The notes under the pieces were generated by a model. It made no database searches, was not told the origin of the DNA, and worked only from the letters and a program-made list of their open reading frames with translations. The position numbers were made by a program, and so were the translations under genes. Shown here piece after piece: positions 10,644 to 22,156 of a stretch of DNA of 64,000 bases (its first letter is position 1; the number at the start of each line of letters is the position of its first letter). This DNA comes from Lantana camara (lineage: Eukaryota > Streptophyta > Magnoliopsida > Lamiales > Verbenaceae), in NCBI GenBank assembly GCA_037501455.1, contig CM074862.1, positions 60,357,501 to 60,421,500 on the forward strand. The letters run 5' to 3'.

Positions 10644-12230
10644 GTACAGAAAAACGCAGGCTGCTCAACAGTAACTCAGCAAACCCAAAACAAAACCCAA
10701 CACTCATGCTCTAATTACCAAGCAAAGAAATGCAACAATTGCTAAGAAACAAGTCCTAGGAGCATACCAACAACAACAAATCTCAAGGAAACATGAAAGG
10801 AGCAAGAATCAATCAAATTCTTCCAACACTTACTATTCACATGCTTGCCAAATCTCAACAACCAACCATGGAAATGAACTCAAAAGCACATAAAAGAGAG
10901 AAGAGGGAGAGTAGATTGCAACCATGAACTTACCTTTCAATTTGGAGAAGTTTTGATGAAGATTTGAGCTCAAAATCACAAGGTTGGCCAAAAGGCTTCT
11001 TCTTCTTCCTTGCTTCCTTGTACCGATCAGTTTTGGGAGAGAGAGAGGAGGATTGGCTCGGTTTCAAGGGGATTTGGGGCTGCAATGGTAAGCTAACTCA
11101 AGTGTATTCCAAGGTTAAGGGCTTGGTTGGGTTAAGGTGGGGTCCACAACTCAAAGCTAGGTCAAAAGGTGGCTCTCAAGCGTAAGGGGCTCATTACGGG
11201 TGAAATACGAAGGTCTTAATGAGCTTAGAAAAATGTGAGGTTTGTTCCATTGAACCCGAATCGTCGAAACGAGTTCAATGGAGGTGACGAAATTCGAATC
11301 CGAATTCCCGAGCTCAAGATACACGTCCCGGAACCCAAGGTGCGCTAAGTGCTCTTTAGCCTCCTTTAGGTCCCGCCTCCAAAACGAACCCAAAAAGGCA
11401 ACCAAAACAAATACCAAAACATATAACGAGCATATAAACGAGTTCATAAGGCATATCATCAACACATAACTCGAATTCACAAAAATCAGAATTAATTACG
11501 AACCTAAAACGAGCAAAATACAAGGTGAAGGAAAGTTAAACGCTCAAGTTAAACAAGTCCATACCAAAGCAATTAAGTTCAAATAACTTCAAATGATCCA
11601 CGTTGACAAGTAATATCACATAATCACTTAAAGAACTAACTAAATAGCGCACATAAGAGGTTACCTGAAAAGTCTGATCAGTCGGGATGTTACATATATA
11701 GTATACATATTGTAGTGCATGCATTGATGTGGTTATGTGCTGATGCATATATATAAATATTCAGATTTGTAGATTGTTAATTTTATGTAACGTGTATACA
11801 TATGTAATATATATAGTGTGTGCTACGTGATGCATGTAGTGTATATATATATATATATGTAATATATATTATGCATGTACGTGATATATAATTGTATATT
11901 ATAATACGTATTATGTAATTAGTTATTTAAGCACTTGATTTATTTTATATAGTATGATTTTTATAATTTGATTTTATATATGAATTTTAACCTTAAGAAT
12001 CAATGTGGTATGCTATTATATGACATTTTATGAGCTTGTTTGATATATTATGATTTCATTTGACGTGATATGAGTTTGATTCTTGAAGTATTCGTGTGAT
12101 ATTATGTTATTTACTTTGATATGCCGAAGTGTGAATTTATATGACGTGCATTGCATCATTTGCATCCATATGCATTAGCTGAGCGTTTCTATGGTTCATA
12201 TGGAGTCTTAGCCTTGTTTCTTGTGTATAG

Positions 12231-12290
12231 ATGGTTCGAAGGGAGTTGCTCGTGGGGTGCTTTGGCTGTTCGTTCGGTTTGTACGTCAAG
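12231..12290 (+). other. Putative 60-nt leader micro-exon in H
   Basis: The acceptor is TTTCTTGTGTATAG. The exon ends GTACGTCAAG and is followed by the donor GTGAGG. It is the shortest of the clearly bounded micro-exons in the window. Confidence 0.45.
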
Positions 12291-13172
12291 GTGAGGATTA
12301 GGTTTGTTTCTTTTTATTTAATGCGACCTATAACCCTATATGCTCGTTTTCAAGCCCGCATGAGACTATATTATTATATTTATATAATACATATGTGTTT
12401 ATATGATATGTTTAGGACTTTATCATACGATTAAATGTTTTAAATTATATATACGAGCATACATAAGCTTGAAATGTTTTGCAACGAGCCTATGCTCCAA
12501 ACCGTGTGTTTTCAAGCTAGCTACGGATTAGGATGACACGGAGAGGTACGTCTATAGCATACGCTAAGTTGCAAGGTAAAGTATGCGCTGATCAGGTACG
12601 TAAGCTTTGTAATGTTAATGATTTGTAATGAGCGAGAATGTAATGGTAATGTAATGTATTGGTAATGTTGGGCCCCGAAGCCTGCGAGCCAGGACGCCCG
12701 GTACGGCAGCGAGCCATCAGGTTAAGCCTGTGCATTGTCTGCACACGGATAGGATCAACCCGGAACCCACTAGGAGGTATGGTGTGGGATGGAATCCTTG
12801 GGCGTGAGCGTCATGAAACTCACGAGCCATACATAACGTAATGGATGGTTAGGGTCGCGCAACCCTTCCATCACCAGAGAAGGAGGTTTGTTCTTAATGT
12901 TACTTTTGTTTGATTTGTAATGTTTGATTCGTATGAGGAGCCTAGGATGGGATTTCTGCTCGTACTCACCGAGCTTTTATACGCTATGTTGATTATGAAA
13001 CGGGATAGGACTTTTAAGTTAAAGATACACTATGCTTTTCTACGATATGTATATGTTGGTTTTTAAAATGGATTTCGGTGTGCAAAATCTTATTCCCGGT
13101 TCATAGTCTTTTATTTTCGTACGTGCTATGCTCTATATTATGTATCGTATGAGTGTGTTCAGCCCCCTCACT

Positions 13173-13190
13173 CAGTCGATTTGTAGACTG
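13173..13190 (+). promoter_or_regulatory. Hairpin next to putative branch point in H
   Basis: CAGTCGATTTGTAGACTG is followed by ACCCC and a pyrimidine tract running to the acceptor at 13222. The right arm supplies a CTGAC branch-point-like sequence. F, C, B, G and D have an equivalent hairpin in the same place. Confidence 0.5.
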
Positions 13191-13712
13191 ACCCCTCTTC
13201 TTCCCCCCCGTTGCATGTGCAGGGTTCGGGTCGATCTAGGCAGTTGTCGTCTTTTGGGGTCTTTTGAGTTAAGCTACTCGAGTCTTTTTACATTTTGCAT
13301 CTTTATTATTATGCCTTGGAATTTTAATTATGTATAAGCCTACGATTATGTATTTAATATATCTTATTGATCTTATTTGATTTGGGACAAGCTTCTAGGG
13401 ATAGAATGAACCCGTTGAGTATTTATGTTTTATGTTTCATTTACGGGATTAGGTATCTATGCTAGTTGAATCCGTCGCCTGTTTATATTTGAGATCTTAC
13501 ATAATTGAATGTATTTGCGATCCTATTGCTTCCGCCATTGATTTTATTTTTTTTTAAGTACTCTGTTTCAGAGTCTAAACCGCCTAGCCTAGGGGTGTGT
13601 TTTGTTTGTCTTCCATTCGCATTGGCTTGGTGCGTGTGCGGAGTTTCCATTTCGTTACACGTGTCGGGCTATGGTACGGAGGATGTGGTGCCCTTCGCTC
13701 TGGCGTGCTACA

Positions 13713-16170
13713 AAGATTCGGTATGGATAAGAAATCAAGCCCATCAAGACAATGAAATGATTGGTTATTTGTGGAGAAGTCAAGATGGAAACCACAAGGG
13801 ATGATGTAAGTTCTTGGTAGTGCTATGAAGACCAACCATTAGGATACAGAACCTATGCCTCGCTCTTATGGGGTTTCTATTGGTAGTAGCTTTACTCAGG
13901 TTGAAGGCTGTAATTTGCCAACTCCTAACCTGAAAGTCAAGGGTGAAGATCTCTTCGTTAGGAATGGAATGTAGGAATAGAATTAGGAAGAAGTTAAAGA
14001 AAGTCAATCAACACGGTGAATACAAACCTATGGAAGATAAAGAGACACAAAGTTCTAGCTTCGATCGGATTGGATTTATTTTCCAAATCCAAGCGGAATT
14101 GTCGTGTTGTGAGGTCAAATTGAGAGATTTGGAAACGATAAAGAAAGACAAAGAGCTTTTAATTTGGAGGAAATTGGGTGATCAAGTGTACACAATTGGA
14201 GAATGAGTCCTCCAAAAAATTTGAACTCTCGAGAGTAATTAAAGAAACTTCCATGAAGGTGACAACAATGGTAAAGATACGGACGATACTTGGAAAGAAG
14301 TCAAAACATCGATCCCATGGGTTTAGAACAATTTAGGTTCAAGAAATCACAATCTCGGACCATGGAGATATACAAGTTTATACAAGAAAATTTTGAAGAT
14401 TTGAAGACCGTGGAAAAATAGAAATGAACAACAATTCGAGGTAAGATGGTAATTAGAGAAATGAAGAACAAGTTGTCGAGCTAAAGCTTACCACTACGGT
14501 GACAGGTGTAATACACTCATGACACGTGCATCATACGTCGCTTTAAATTATTCAAATTTCTCTATTTATACGCGTATTTCTAATTGATATAATTGCTCCA
14601 ACGTGTTGCATATTTAACTGTTTGCAAGTGTACCACGTGCATTAGCATCTTAACAAGCGTCAGTTCAATCAAGTCACATTCGAATTAAGGTGAAGAGAAA
14701 TAATTGGATAGCACATCGTGAATCAAAGAGGAATGGAATGAATACGGAGGCCCGAAAGAGTATAACCGGAGTTTAGAATTTATGAAGAAGATGAATTCGG
14801 GGGAATTTCAGAAAGTAAAGGGATTTAGAGTTGACTTCGGGTTGTTCGAATCTAGCAAACAAAGAAAATGGGATTTAGATGGTAAGGGAATAAAGGAGAG
14901 AAGTTGAAAGGCAAAAGATTTAGGACTACTAATCCAATTAAAACCCTCCCTAATGGGAATTGCTCATCAAGAGTTTCAGTTAAAGGAAGATAGACAGAGT
15001 TCAACATGTAAAAGATAAAATTTTAAGGGGGGGAGCACAACCCAGAGACAAACTTAAAATTCGAGGCTGTGCTCGAAGAAATAATTTAGTAGAAACAACC
15101 GAAATGCAAACCATGGAATATGTGGGAGCCCTAATGATGGTGATCGAAAAAAGGATAAGACGGCCTAAGTGGGTAAATCGTCAAAGTGAGAGTTAAGTCA
15201 CTGGATTGTTGAAGATAACCAGGGAAGATAATGGAATTATGGAGGAGCTTCTGTGGGACAGTTATGTCAACTCAAGGAACAGAAACTGAATCAAATTATC
15301 ACATTTCACGATGACATCCCTAGAAGTTAATTTAGCTAAGTATCGGAAGGGTTCAGACATCATATAACAAATAAAACCTTATTAAGTCGCCAGTCATTTT
15401 TCCATGATGACCGCAAAGGAATCTAAGATGAGAGAAATTGGAAGGGGTACATATTGAAGAATTTGAGTCGAGATTCAGAAATTATCAAGGAGGTTTTATC
15501 TTCGAGTAAGGAATCAATAGCCTCGACTTGGCTATGAAAGAATTCAAGTGAACCCGGATGGGGACTATCCGGTGAATAGACCGAAATTTAAGAACATCAA
15601 GAGTAGGTATTTGGAGCAGAGTATACTAATACGAACAGATAGAGAATTTGAAATCCAAGAACTTACCATATAGAAGAAGGTTAGAAGCAGTGAAAGTCAG
15701 AATGGAATCAAGAATAGAATCGTTAAAGGGCCTCTCATCTCATCATTGGGCACACTAAGGATATTGGAGACAAGTCAAGTACCGAGCCAGCTTTTGGACC
15801 ATATCACGTCTTGGATAAAGAAGCTACCAACTTCAAAACTCTTCACTATGGTGACCGGTACATAAAACATTCATAGCATATACATACATGAAATTTAAAT
15901 CTAAATGATTTCTTGATGCGAGATGCTTTGTTAACTGGCTATATTCGTGTTCCTTACTATGGTTGTAACTGATATCTACCGTTGTGTGACCTACGTGATT
16001 AATTGTTGTGATTGATGTCCTGTTATCTTCGTCCTAGTGTTAGCTCTTTGATGTAACTGTACTTTTGTGTCTTGGACTCTTTTGTGTTATTGCTCGAGAG
16101 ACGGGGTTTTGTTATTGTTTGCTCGGGAGACGGTGGACCTGAGGACAGGTCCCTTTTAAGGGGGAGAGGT
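13713..16170 (+). other. Element H: non-coding interior (LARD-like)
   Basis: About 2.5 kb with no long frame and no gag or pol similarity that I can read. The PBS expected after 13712 is not recognisable. A block near 14085-14170 (AATTGTCGTGTTGTGAGGT and following) recurs in element D near 39040. A block GGTGAC…CATTCATAGCA occurs at 14500-14545 and 15850-15885 and recurs in D and G. The end has two GAGACGGGG units (16093-16134), a GGACCTGAGGACAGGTCC hairpin (16135-16152) and the PPT (16158-16170). A non-autonomous element is inferred. Confidence 0.7.
16158..16170 (+). other. Polypurine tract of H
   Basis: AAGGGGGAGAGGT abuts the LTR start TGTAACGTCCCG. Confidence 0.8.
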
Positions 16171-16713
16171 TGTAACGTCCCGATTTTTCAGTTGTACAAG
16201 TATGACGTATGTGTTTACCAATATGCATAATTAGATTAATTGTATATGCAATTATTTATTACCTATTTTATTAAATGTTATTATTTGAATATGAATTTTT
16301 GAAACATTTATGCATATACAATTGTGTTTAAGTGTCGTCTCTATTCGAATTGATTTTTGTTTTTTATAGAAACTTGATATGAGTGAAATATGTACCTTAT
16401 GATCATGTTTATATGCTCGATGCATGATTTTATTCTCGTTTGTTTGAGTTTTGGATTCGTTTATGTGATCGGAACCGAAAAGGGGCTAAAGAGCATTTAG
16501 CGCACCTTATGTTCTAGGCGGCGTAACTTGAGCTCGGGAACTCGGAATCAAGTTCTGTCACCTCCAATGGACTCGTATCGACGATTCAGATCCAATGGAA
16601 TAAACCTTATATTTTTCTAAGACCATTTAGATCCTCAAATTTTAATCGAAACGAGCACCTCACGCGTAGAACGATAACCATTGACTTTTCCTAAGCTACG
16701 AACCTATACTAAC
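16171..16713 (+). mobile_element. Element H: first 543 bp of 3' LTR
   Basis: It starts TGTAACGTCCCG after the PPT. It contains the conserved GGGGCTAAAGAGCATTTAGC hairpin near 16480-16505, the GAGCTCGGGAACTCGG block and a TATATTTTTCTAAG stretch near 16608. It is broken at 16714 by LTR I. The rest of this LTR is not found in the window. Confidence 0.78.
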
Positions 16714-17910
16714 TGTAACGCCCCAAAATAAGGGCATCCACGCCTATCCCGCGCTGTTGACCTGGCTTGTATATCGAATTGCCATCCACATACCCGCCAA
16801 GTTCAAAGCAAGTGATGATAAACGGACAACCTAGCTAGGCGGTGCTAGACTCCCAAAGCGAGTAAACAAACACAAGTATGCGGAAGCTTAGATCATATAA
16901 TAACATGTGCATAGGAAAATTATTCATCAAGTAAAGTGACCATCGCGGTCTAGCATATAATGCTCAAAGTACGAAATGTAAATAAACCTAATGACCATCA
17001 CGGTCCAAACTAACATAATAAAATATCATACATACTAAATTCATACAACATAACATAAGTCATAAAGTACACTACAACATAACGAGTACAAACTAGACTC
17101 AAGACAAGACTCTCAAAAGACCCCGCCTAGCTTGACTCCAAAACGCAACCTGCGGACACGAAAGGTAAGGGAGTCAGCTCAAAAGGAACCGGTGAGGAGA
17201 AGTGTACATAATATAGTGATATACGAGGGTTTAATGCATGCTCAAAACAAAGGTGTTCATGGTCCAACTTATTTTCAAAGTAAATGCAAGTTTTAGAAAA
17301 ATATGGATCATAAACCACACATAATCGGCTCGGCGAGAACGAGCACTCCATCCGATCTTCCCAAACCAAGAAATCAAACCAGTCCATCCTTTACACCGTT
17401 GATGTCGAGGGTGTGCACCCCCCGAGCATCCATAACGTAGAGAATTCGGTCCATGCAACCTAGCTCTCTCCAAGAAAACTTCAACCCCGAAACCTCCTCG
17501 GAGTCTTAGTAGTCTTGTCCACAGTGGGAACTTTGGATAAGGACATCCGTCGGCCCTTACCTTCCCGAAATACCTCTCACCTCCATCCCCGAGCTCAAAT
17601 CCGATTGCCCCAAGCAAGCGTCCTTGCAAGGTACATCATAACCTCACTACACAACTCGCACATACATAATATCCAAATAAATGTTCCAAAGGCATTTTGG
17701 GTACTTATCCCATATACGAAAACTCAAGTTCTTCTTGTAAACTATTACCATAAGCGAATATCGAATATACGAGCATAGCTCACAAAACTTGGCTTATTAA
17801 GCCTATATATATATATACGTTTGAAAACGGGAGTTTAAAACCAATAAATATGAAAGGCTATAGGTGTCCACAGTTTTGAAAACATTTTACATATATAAGT
17901 ATTAGAACTC
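16714..17910 (-). mobile_element. I: truncated minus-strand LTR (3' part)
   Basis: On the minus strand the LTR end reads GGGGCGTTACA at 16714. An acceptor TCCGCAG|G followed by GTCAAGCTAGGCGGGG lies at about 17122-17153, and a leader intron 2-like sequence follows. The segment stops at about 17910, where the micro-exon would begin, and J2 follows directly. No internal region is attached. Small open frames (17127-17629) are not supported as genes. Confidence 0.65.
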
Positions 17911-19848
17911 CCCTAATCCATAAGGTTGTTAGGGACTTTGTCATTAGGTGAATGACACATGAAACAAGCCCTAACTCAAGGCCGGATTAGAAACTACTCC
18001 AAGTCGATGAGCCCAACAAACAGTGGGAGTGTTAATATGGCTCGATTGAGACTTGCTTGTGGGATTGCGTCCTTAAGAAGGATAATCCTGTTTCATCGGG
18101 TGTAAAGTGCATAGTTGATACATACGCAATACATGAGGGTGCTCGTTATTAAAACGGGTACACTGAGGTGTCCCGCGTGAGAAGATTCCTAAATGGGAAA
18201 GGAAGTCTCTATACCTAGAAATAGAAACTCCCAGATTAGGAAATATCTCACAGGTCAATGGCGTGAGTAAATTAATCCTTTGACTTGAGATTCGATTGAT
18301 GCTTTGTGGGCTAACTCTGTAGTCTTAGGTGTAAGCTTTAAAGGGTGTCGCCTTAGACAACTGATTCAAGGCTTATGCTTGGGCTACACAATTGGCACAT
18401 GGAAGTATATGAGAATCAACAAAGGACCTACACTTACTGTAATGTAAGAAGATCTCTTATTATATAAGTCATTCATATGCCATCCTAAACCCTCGACCGA
18501 GGTAGTGGATCAAGACATCAAGAAAAGGGTTTCTTGGATTGAGATCAAATGGATATGAAATGAACTTAGCTTTAACATTGAGATTAGTAGGGCTCTCATT
18601 ATTGCCATGCCCTAGATCTTAATCGAGAGATGGGTTGGTAGGAGGATCGTACCTCACAATTGTCATTGACTGAAAGGTTCTTTCGAATATATATTCATTG
18701 TTCGGGTAGGGGTCATACACCTGTTGCTAGATTATGGTCGTATGATCTGTGAACTAATAAAGCGTATTACTCTCACAGCTAACTGGAAATGAACCTAGGG
18801 GGTCACACACTAATGCCGGATTCAAAGGGTATTAAAGGGAAGATCAAATAGTTGATCAAAATGAGACCACACGTGTAAATGTACACATGTGGCACGTGAG
18901 CTCGATTTGGGCGTGTGGTCCAATTGAGAAATTGGACCATGTGATGATTAATTAGAGAATTAATTAAAAAGCTCAAATATAATTATGAGAACTAATTATA
19001 AATCCCTAATATAATTAATTAGGAGAATTAATTATAAAGCCAAATAAAATTAATTAGAGAATTAATTTTAGCTCGTTAGAATTAATTAGAGCCCTTCATG
19101 GAATTAATTAGAGAATTAATTCTAAGTATTTAATTATTTAGCTGTTCTAATTTGATTAGAATAAATAAATACTAAATATCTTCTATTTATTATTCTAGTT
19201 AATATAAATTCTAATATGGTTAGAATAAATATTATTGGAATAAGATATTTAATTATTATTGGAATAATTAAATATTCCCAATTTGATTAGGAGCTCTTTT
19301 CTAGAAGGAAGAGATATCTTAATTTGAATAAGACTTCTATTACTTGGAGAGAAAGAAAATAGAAGAAAAGTCAAAGTTGGAATCCAATTCCAATTAGACT
19401 AAGCGGGTCGAAACCCTAGCCCTATTTATAGGCTAAGGGGTTCGAATTTTTCTCTTCACGCGTGAACAAAGGGATCACGCCCGATCTACGATGGCTTCAA
19501 GAATTTGGGAGAATTCTCTTGCTCTCTTTCTTCTCGTTTTATGTTTCTTTCTTTACCCATGTTATATCACTAGCACTTTCCCTAACATGATTTGAATCTA
19601 GGTTAGTGTGGATTATTACTCTAGAGGAAACCTACTTTGGAATCTGAAGTAGAAAGAATCTTTCGAGGGACAAGCGTTGCCATTACCGCATGAAGCGCAT
19701 TTGAGGGCGGCTCAAAACGTGTCAAGAAAGGGACGATTCTTGTAAGTTCTTGAATCTCTAAGATTAGAAATAGAAATTGCAAGTCCGATCAGGTTTTAGG
19801 GAAAAATTTTAAATTCCGTTGTGTTTTCTGATAGTGTTTTTCCCAACA
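17911..19848 (+). mobile_element. J2: diverged, 5'-truncated relative of solo LTR J
   Basis: The order of blocks matches the reverse complement of J: the AGAACTCCCCTAATCC start, the GTGGGAGTGT block, an ACGTG cluster (18868-18900), AT-rich palindromic repeats, a CCTATTTATAGG TATA box (19421-19432), and the CCCAACA end at 19848. About 155 bp at the start of the LTR are absent. Numerous AATTAATTAGAGAATTAATT-like repeats fill 18945-19145. Confidence 0.75.
18945..19145. repeat. AT-rich palindromic repeats in J2
   Basis: Repeated AATTAATTAGAGAATTAATT-type inverted units alternate with short unique text such as AAAGCTC and AGCCC. J has a shorter equivalent near 7965-8000 and 8270-8305. Confidence 0.7.
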
Positions 19849-19952
19849 GTTTGTGGCTGAAATATTGGTTGAAGTGTATTTGATGATTGCTGCTCTGTTT
19901 TTGTGGTGTTTGTGCCCTGTTTTGCCGCACTTGCTGCTGTTGCTGCGTCCTG

Positions 19953-20083
19953 CGTCGCGGCCGTACAGCTTCTGCTTTGAAATGGTATCGCAGCCGCGAA
20001 TCAGTTACAGAAACTTTGGTTGTTTGATCTGATATTGTGTAGCGGCCGCACCTGTTTTATGGAGAATGATGTCGCGGCCGCGA
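19953..20083 (+). repeat. NotI-like palindromes in B 5' LTR
   Basis: Four GCGGCC- or GCAGCCGC-centred palindromes occur, the cleanest being TCGCGGCCGCGA at 20072-20083. The matching cluster in the 3' LTR (about 28038-28170) has several CG-to-CA or TG changes, for example CACGGCCACG. Confidence 0.8.
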
Positions 20084-20183
20084 TGTCCCTTTTCGAACAG
20101 CAACAACCCTTGTTTTAATTTCAGTTTTTGTGCATGGTTGTGTATGATTCCTAATTGTAAACATGTTTGCATGCATGTTGTGA

Positions 20184-20226
<43 letters not shown>

Positions 20227-20776
20227 TTTGTGTGTGTTTTAGTGTTTTATTTAATGCTTGTTGTATATATATAAATATATATTTGTTTGTTTGTTTGATA
20301 TTATGTTATATTATATAGATATTATTTTGTGCATTTGAATATATATACATATATATAGATGTGTATATATATATATATGTTTTTATATATATTTTAAGTA
20401 TTGTTTAATTTATTTGAATTATAGAGTTAAATGGTTATCTATTTCATGTTCTTATCTAATTTCCGATCTTGAGTTGAATGTATTTATTTGCCTATTCTCT
20501 AATTATAAACATAATATAGTACGTGTTATGATCGATATATGAAATTCATGGATTAATTTGTGAAAGGTGAAATTCATGACTTGAATGAATATGAACGCTT
20601 CCTTGAACAAATGAATGGCTTGTTTATATGATTTAAATGCATTAATCGTGCACATGAACGTGTTTATTACATAATATCATCTTTTATGCATTCATATCAT
20701 GATCATTAAATCGCCGAGTGTCTTATTTGGTCATCTTGAGTCTCACTTCACCTTCCTTGCATAAATTTCGGTCCAG

Positions 20777-20830
20777 TTGGAAACGAGGCCGGTCAGTGAG
20801 GCTCTTGTGTTCTCTTTTTTGCCGTTTAAG
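20777..20830 (+). other. Putative leader micro-exon in B
   Basis: The donor side is clear (GTTTAAG|GTGCG at 20830). The acceptor is less certain: GGTCCAG|T gives 54 nt, whereas alignment to F would place the boundary near 20765, where no AG is present. Confidence 0.35.
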
Positions 20831-21502
20831 GTGCGTTTCTCTACTATGTAGTTAAATGACCCTATATACCTTCAATGTGTAAAGATTTCAGCCAAATTTT
20901 ATTATATGTATATAGAGTCAGTTTAAGAGTAAATGATTGCAACGTAAAGCCTTTATTTTATGAACCTTACCAAATGTTTTGGCGAGAATGAATGAATGCA
21001 CAGAATGGGGCCGAGGGACTTAGTGCGAGTGGCTATCCGAGGAGGCATAGGCCGACGGTGATCCCTTACACTAGTTCCAACCAAATAACGGCGTAACCGG
21101 ACCTCGTTAGGAGTTAGCGAGGAATGGACGCTGAGTGCCATTTGGGGAGTCATGTAACCCCTTTTGGTCAATGAATGGATGGCCAGGTCTTACAAACCTA
21201 TTCATCACCCGGAGGAATAAGGTGTAAATGATATTGAATGTGCATGAAAGAATGTAATACATGAAAAGAAAGAAAGAATAAACGTTTAAATGAACTACAC
21301 AAGGTGTTGGTTGGAGATAATGCACGCCCACTCGCCAGGTCACGAAAGACCTAATGGAAATTGGTTGTTAAAATCCCTTTTGATGATTTCTTTATTTTAC
21401 CCACTTGGGAAATGCTTTAAAAACCTCATTCAGGATTATAGCTTTCATGTGAATGTTTAAATACTGTCTTATAATATATTTATGCCCTGTTTTTATACCC
21501 AC

Positions 21503-21519
21503 CAGTCCCTTTTGGACTG
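21503..21519 (+). promoter_or_regulatory. Hairpin upstream of exon 3 acceptor in B
   Basis: CAGTCCCTTTTGGACTG lies about 30 bases before the acceptor. The AGTCT/AGACT arm pair of F is here AGTCC/GGACT, so a pairing base change is matched on both arms. Confidence 0.55.
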
Positions 21520-21951
21520 AACCCGTTTGGTTTTCAATTGTTTTATGCAGGTGTCAGTGGAGCTAGGCGGGAATTCGAGTCATGTGTCTCGCATTTGTCT
21601 CTGGCTCTTGTATTTTTGGGTCTTACACTTGCGTATTCATATTTATGATTATTGTATTTTGGAGTATATATAATAGCTTAGGCCGTGATGGATCTTTTGG
21701 ATACTTGCATATTGTAAATGATCTATTTTTGGAGCTTGAATGCTCACTGCATATATTATGATCAGTTACTGCTTCCACTTCATTGTTTTACTCTGATTTT
21801 ATAGTTTAAGGGTTAGTCCCACCTAGCATAGCGTGTGTGTATGTCCCCGTTCGCCGTGATTTAGCTCGGGTATGGAGTGTCCATTTTATATTCGGGTCGC
21901 GTCTCGATGCGGGGGATGTGGTATCTTACGCTCGGGTGCCACATCCTTAAG

Positions 21952-21963
21952 TGGTATCAGAGC
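21952..21963 (+). other. Primer-binding site of B
   Basis: TGGTATCAGAGC lies eight bases after the LTR end and is followed by TTCGGGTTGCAAAACC. Confidence 0.9.
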
Positions 21964-22156
21964 TTCGGGTTGCAAAACCCGGGCTCTTGTATCGTGTGAG
22001 TCGGTCTAGGTCGTTCGGCTTAGGGACTACTTGACAATGTGTTGCATATGCATCTCTTCTGTGCTTAGTTGCTTTAAATTTTGAATTTTGAATGAATTAA
22101 TTGTATTATCATGCATAAACTAAAAATAGCACGCATTTTCAGTATTTATTGACAGG

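Larger units (their letters stand above)
6867..11694 (-). mobile_element. Element A: 5' LTR, interrupted by J
   Basis: On the minus strand the LTR starts TGTAACATCCC at 11694 and ends GGTTGTTACA at 6867. It consists of 9313-11694 plus 6867-7369, about 2.9 kb without J and one target duplication. Putative leader parts on the minus strand: exon 1 ends at 10934 (GAAAG|GTAAG), palindromes 10427-10643, micro-exon 10122-10184, and the exon 3 acceptor TTTGCAG|G after 7307 followed by GTCAAGCTAGGCGG. A CA-repeat lies near 9904. The LTR is inserted in the 5' LTR of H. Confidence 0.9.
11695..13712 (+). mobile_element. Element H: remainder of 5' LTR after insertion of A
   Basis: AT-rich DNA with a TA-repeat (around 11842-11860) leads to a putative micro-exon (12231-12290), a structured stretch (12670-12900), an AGTC/AGACT hairpin (13173-13190), an acceptor GTGCAG|G (exon 3 from 13223, then a degraded GATCTAGGCAG) and an LTR end GGCGTGCTACA at 13712. 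The LTR start lies left of A and outside the window. No protein is encoded. Confidence 0.75.
19849..21943 (+). mobile_element. Element B: 5' LTR, first ~1.24 kb missing
   Basis: The first ~490 bp match 27936-28428 in the B 3' LTR (TTTGTGGCTGAAATATTGG start). The LTR ends CGGGTGCCACA at 21943, followed by the PBS. It contains a palindrome cluster (19953-20083), a TA-repeat (20186-20223), a putative micro-exon ending at 20830, a structured region (20960-21200, 21310-21345), a hairpin (21503-21519), and an acceptor ATGCAG|G before AGCTAGGCGGG at 21551. Confidence 0.85.

Noticed and set aside
13505..14206. Short frames at the H LTR/interior border.
   Set aside because: They cross the LTR boundary, overlap each other on both strands and have no counterpart in D's matching interior.
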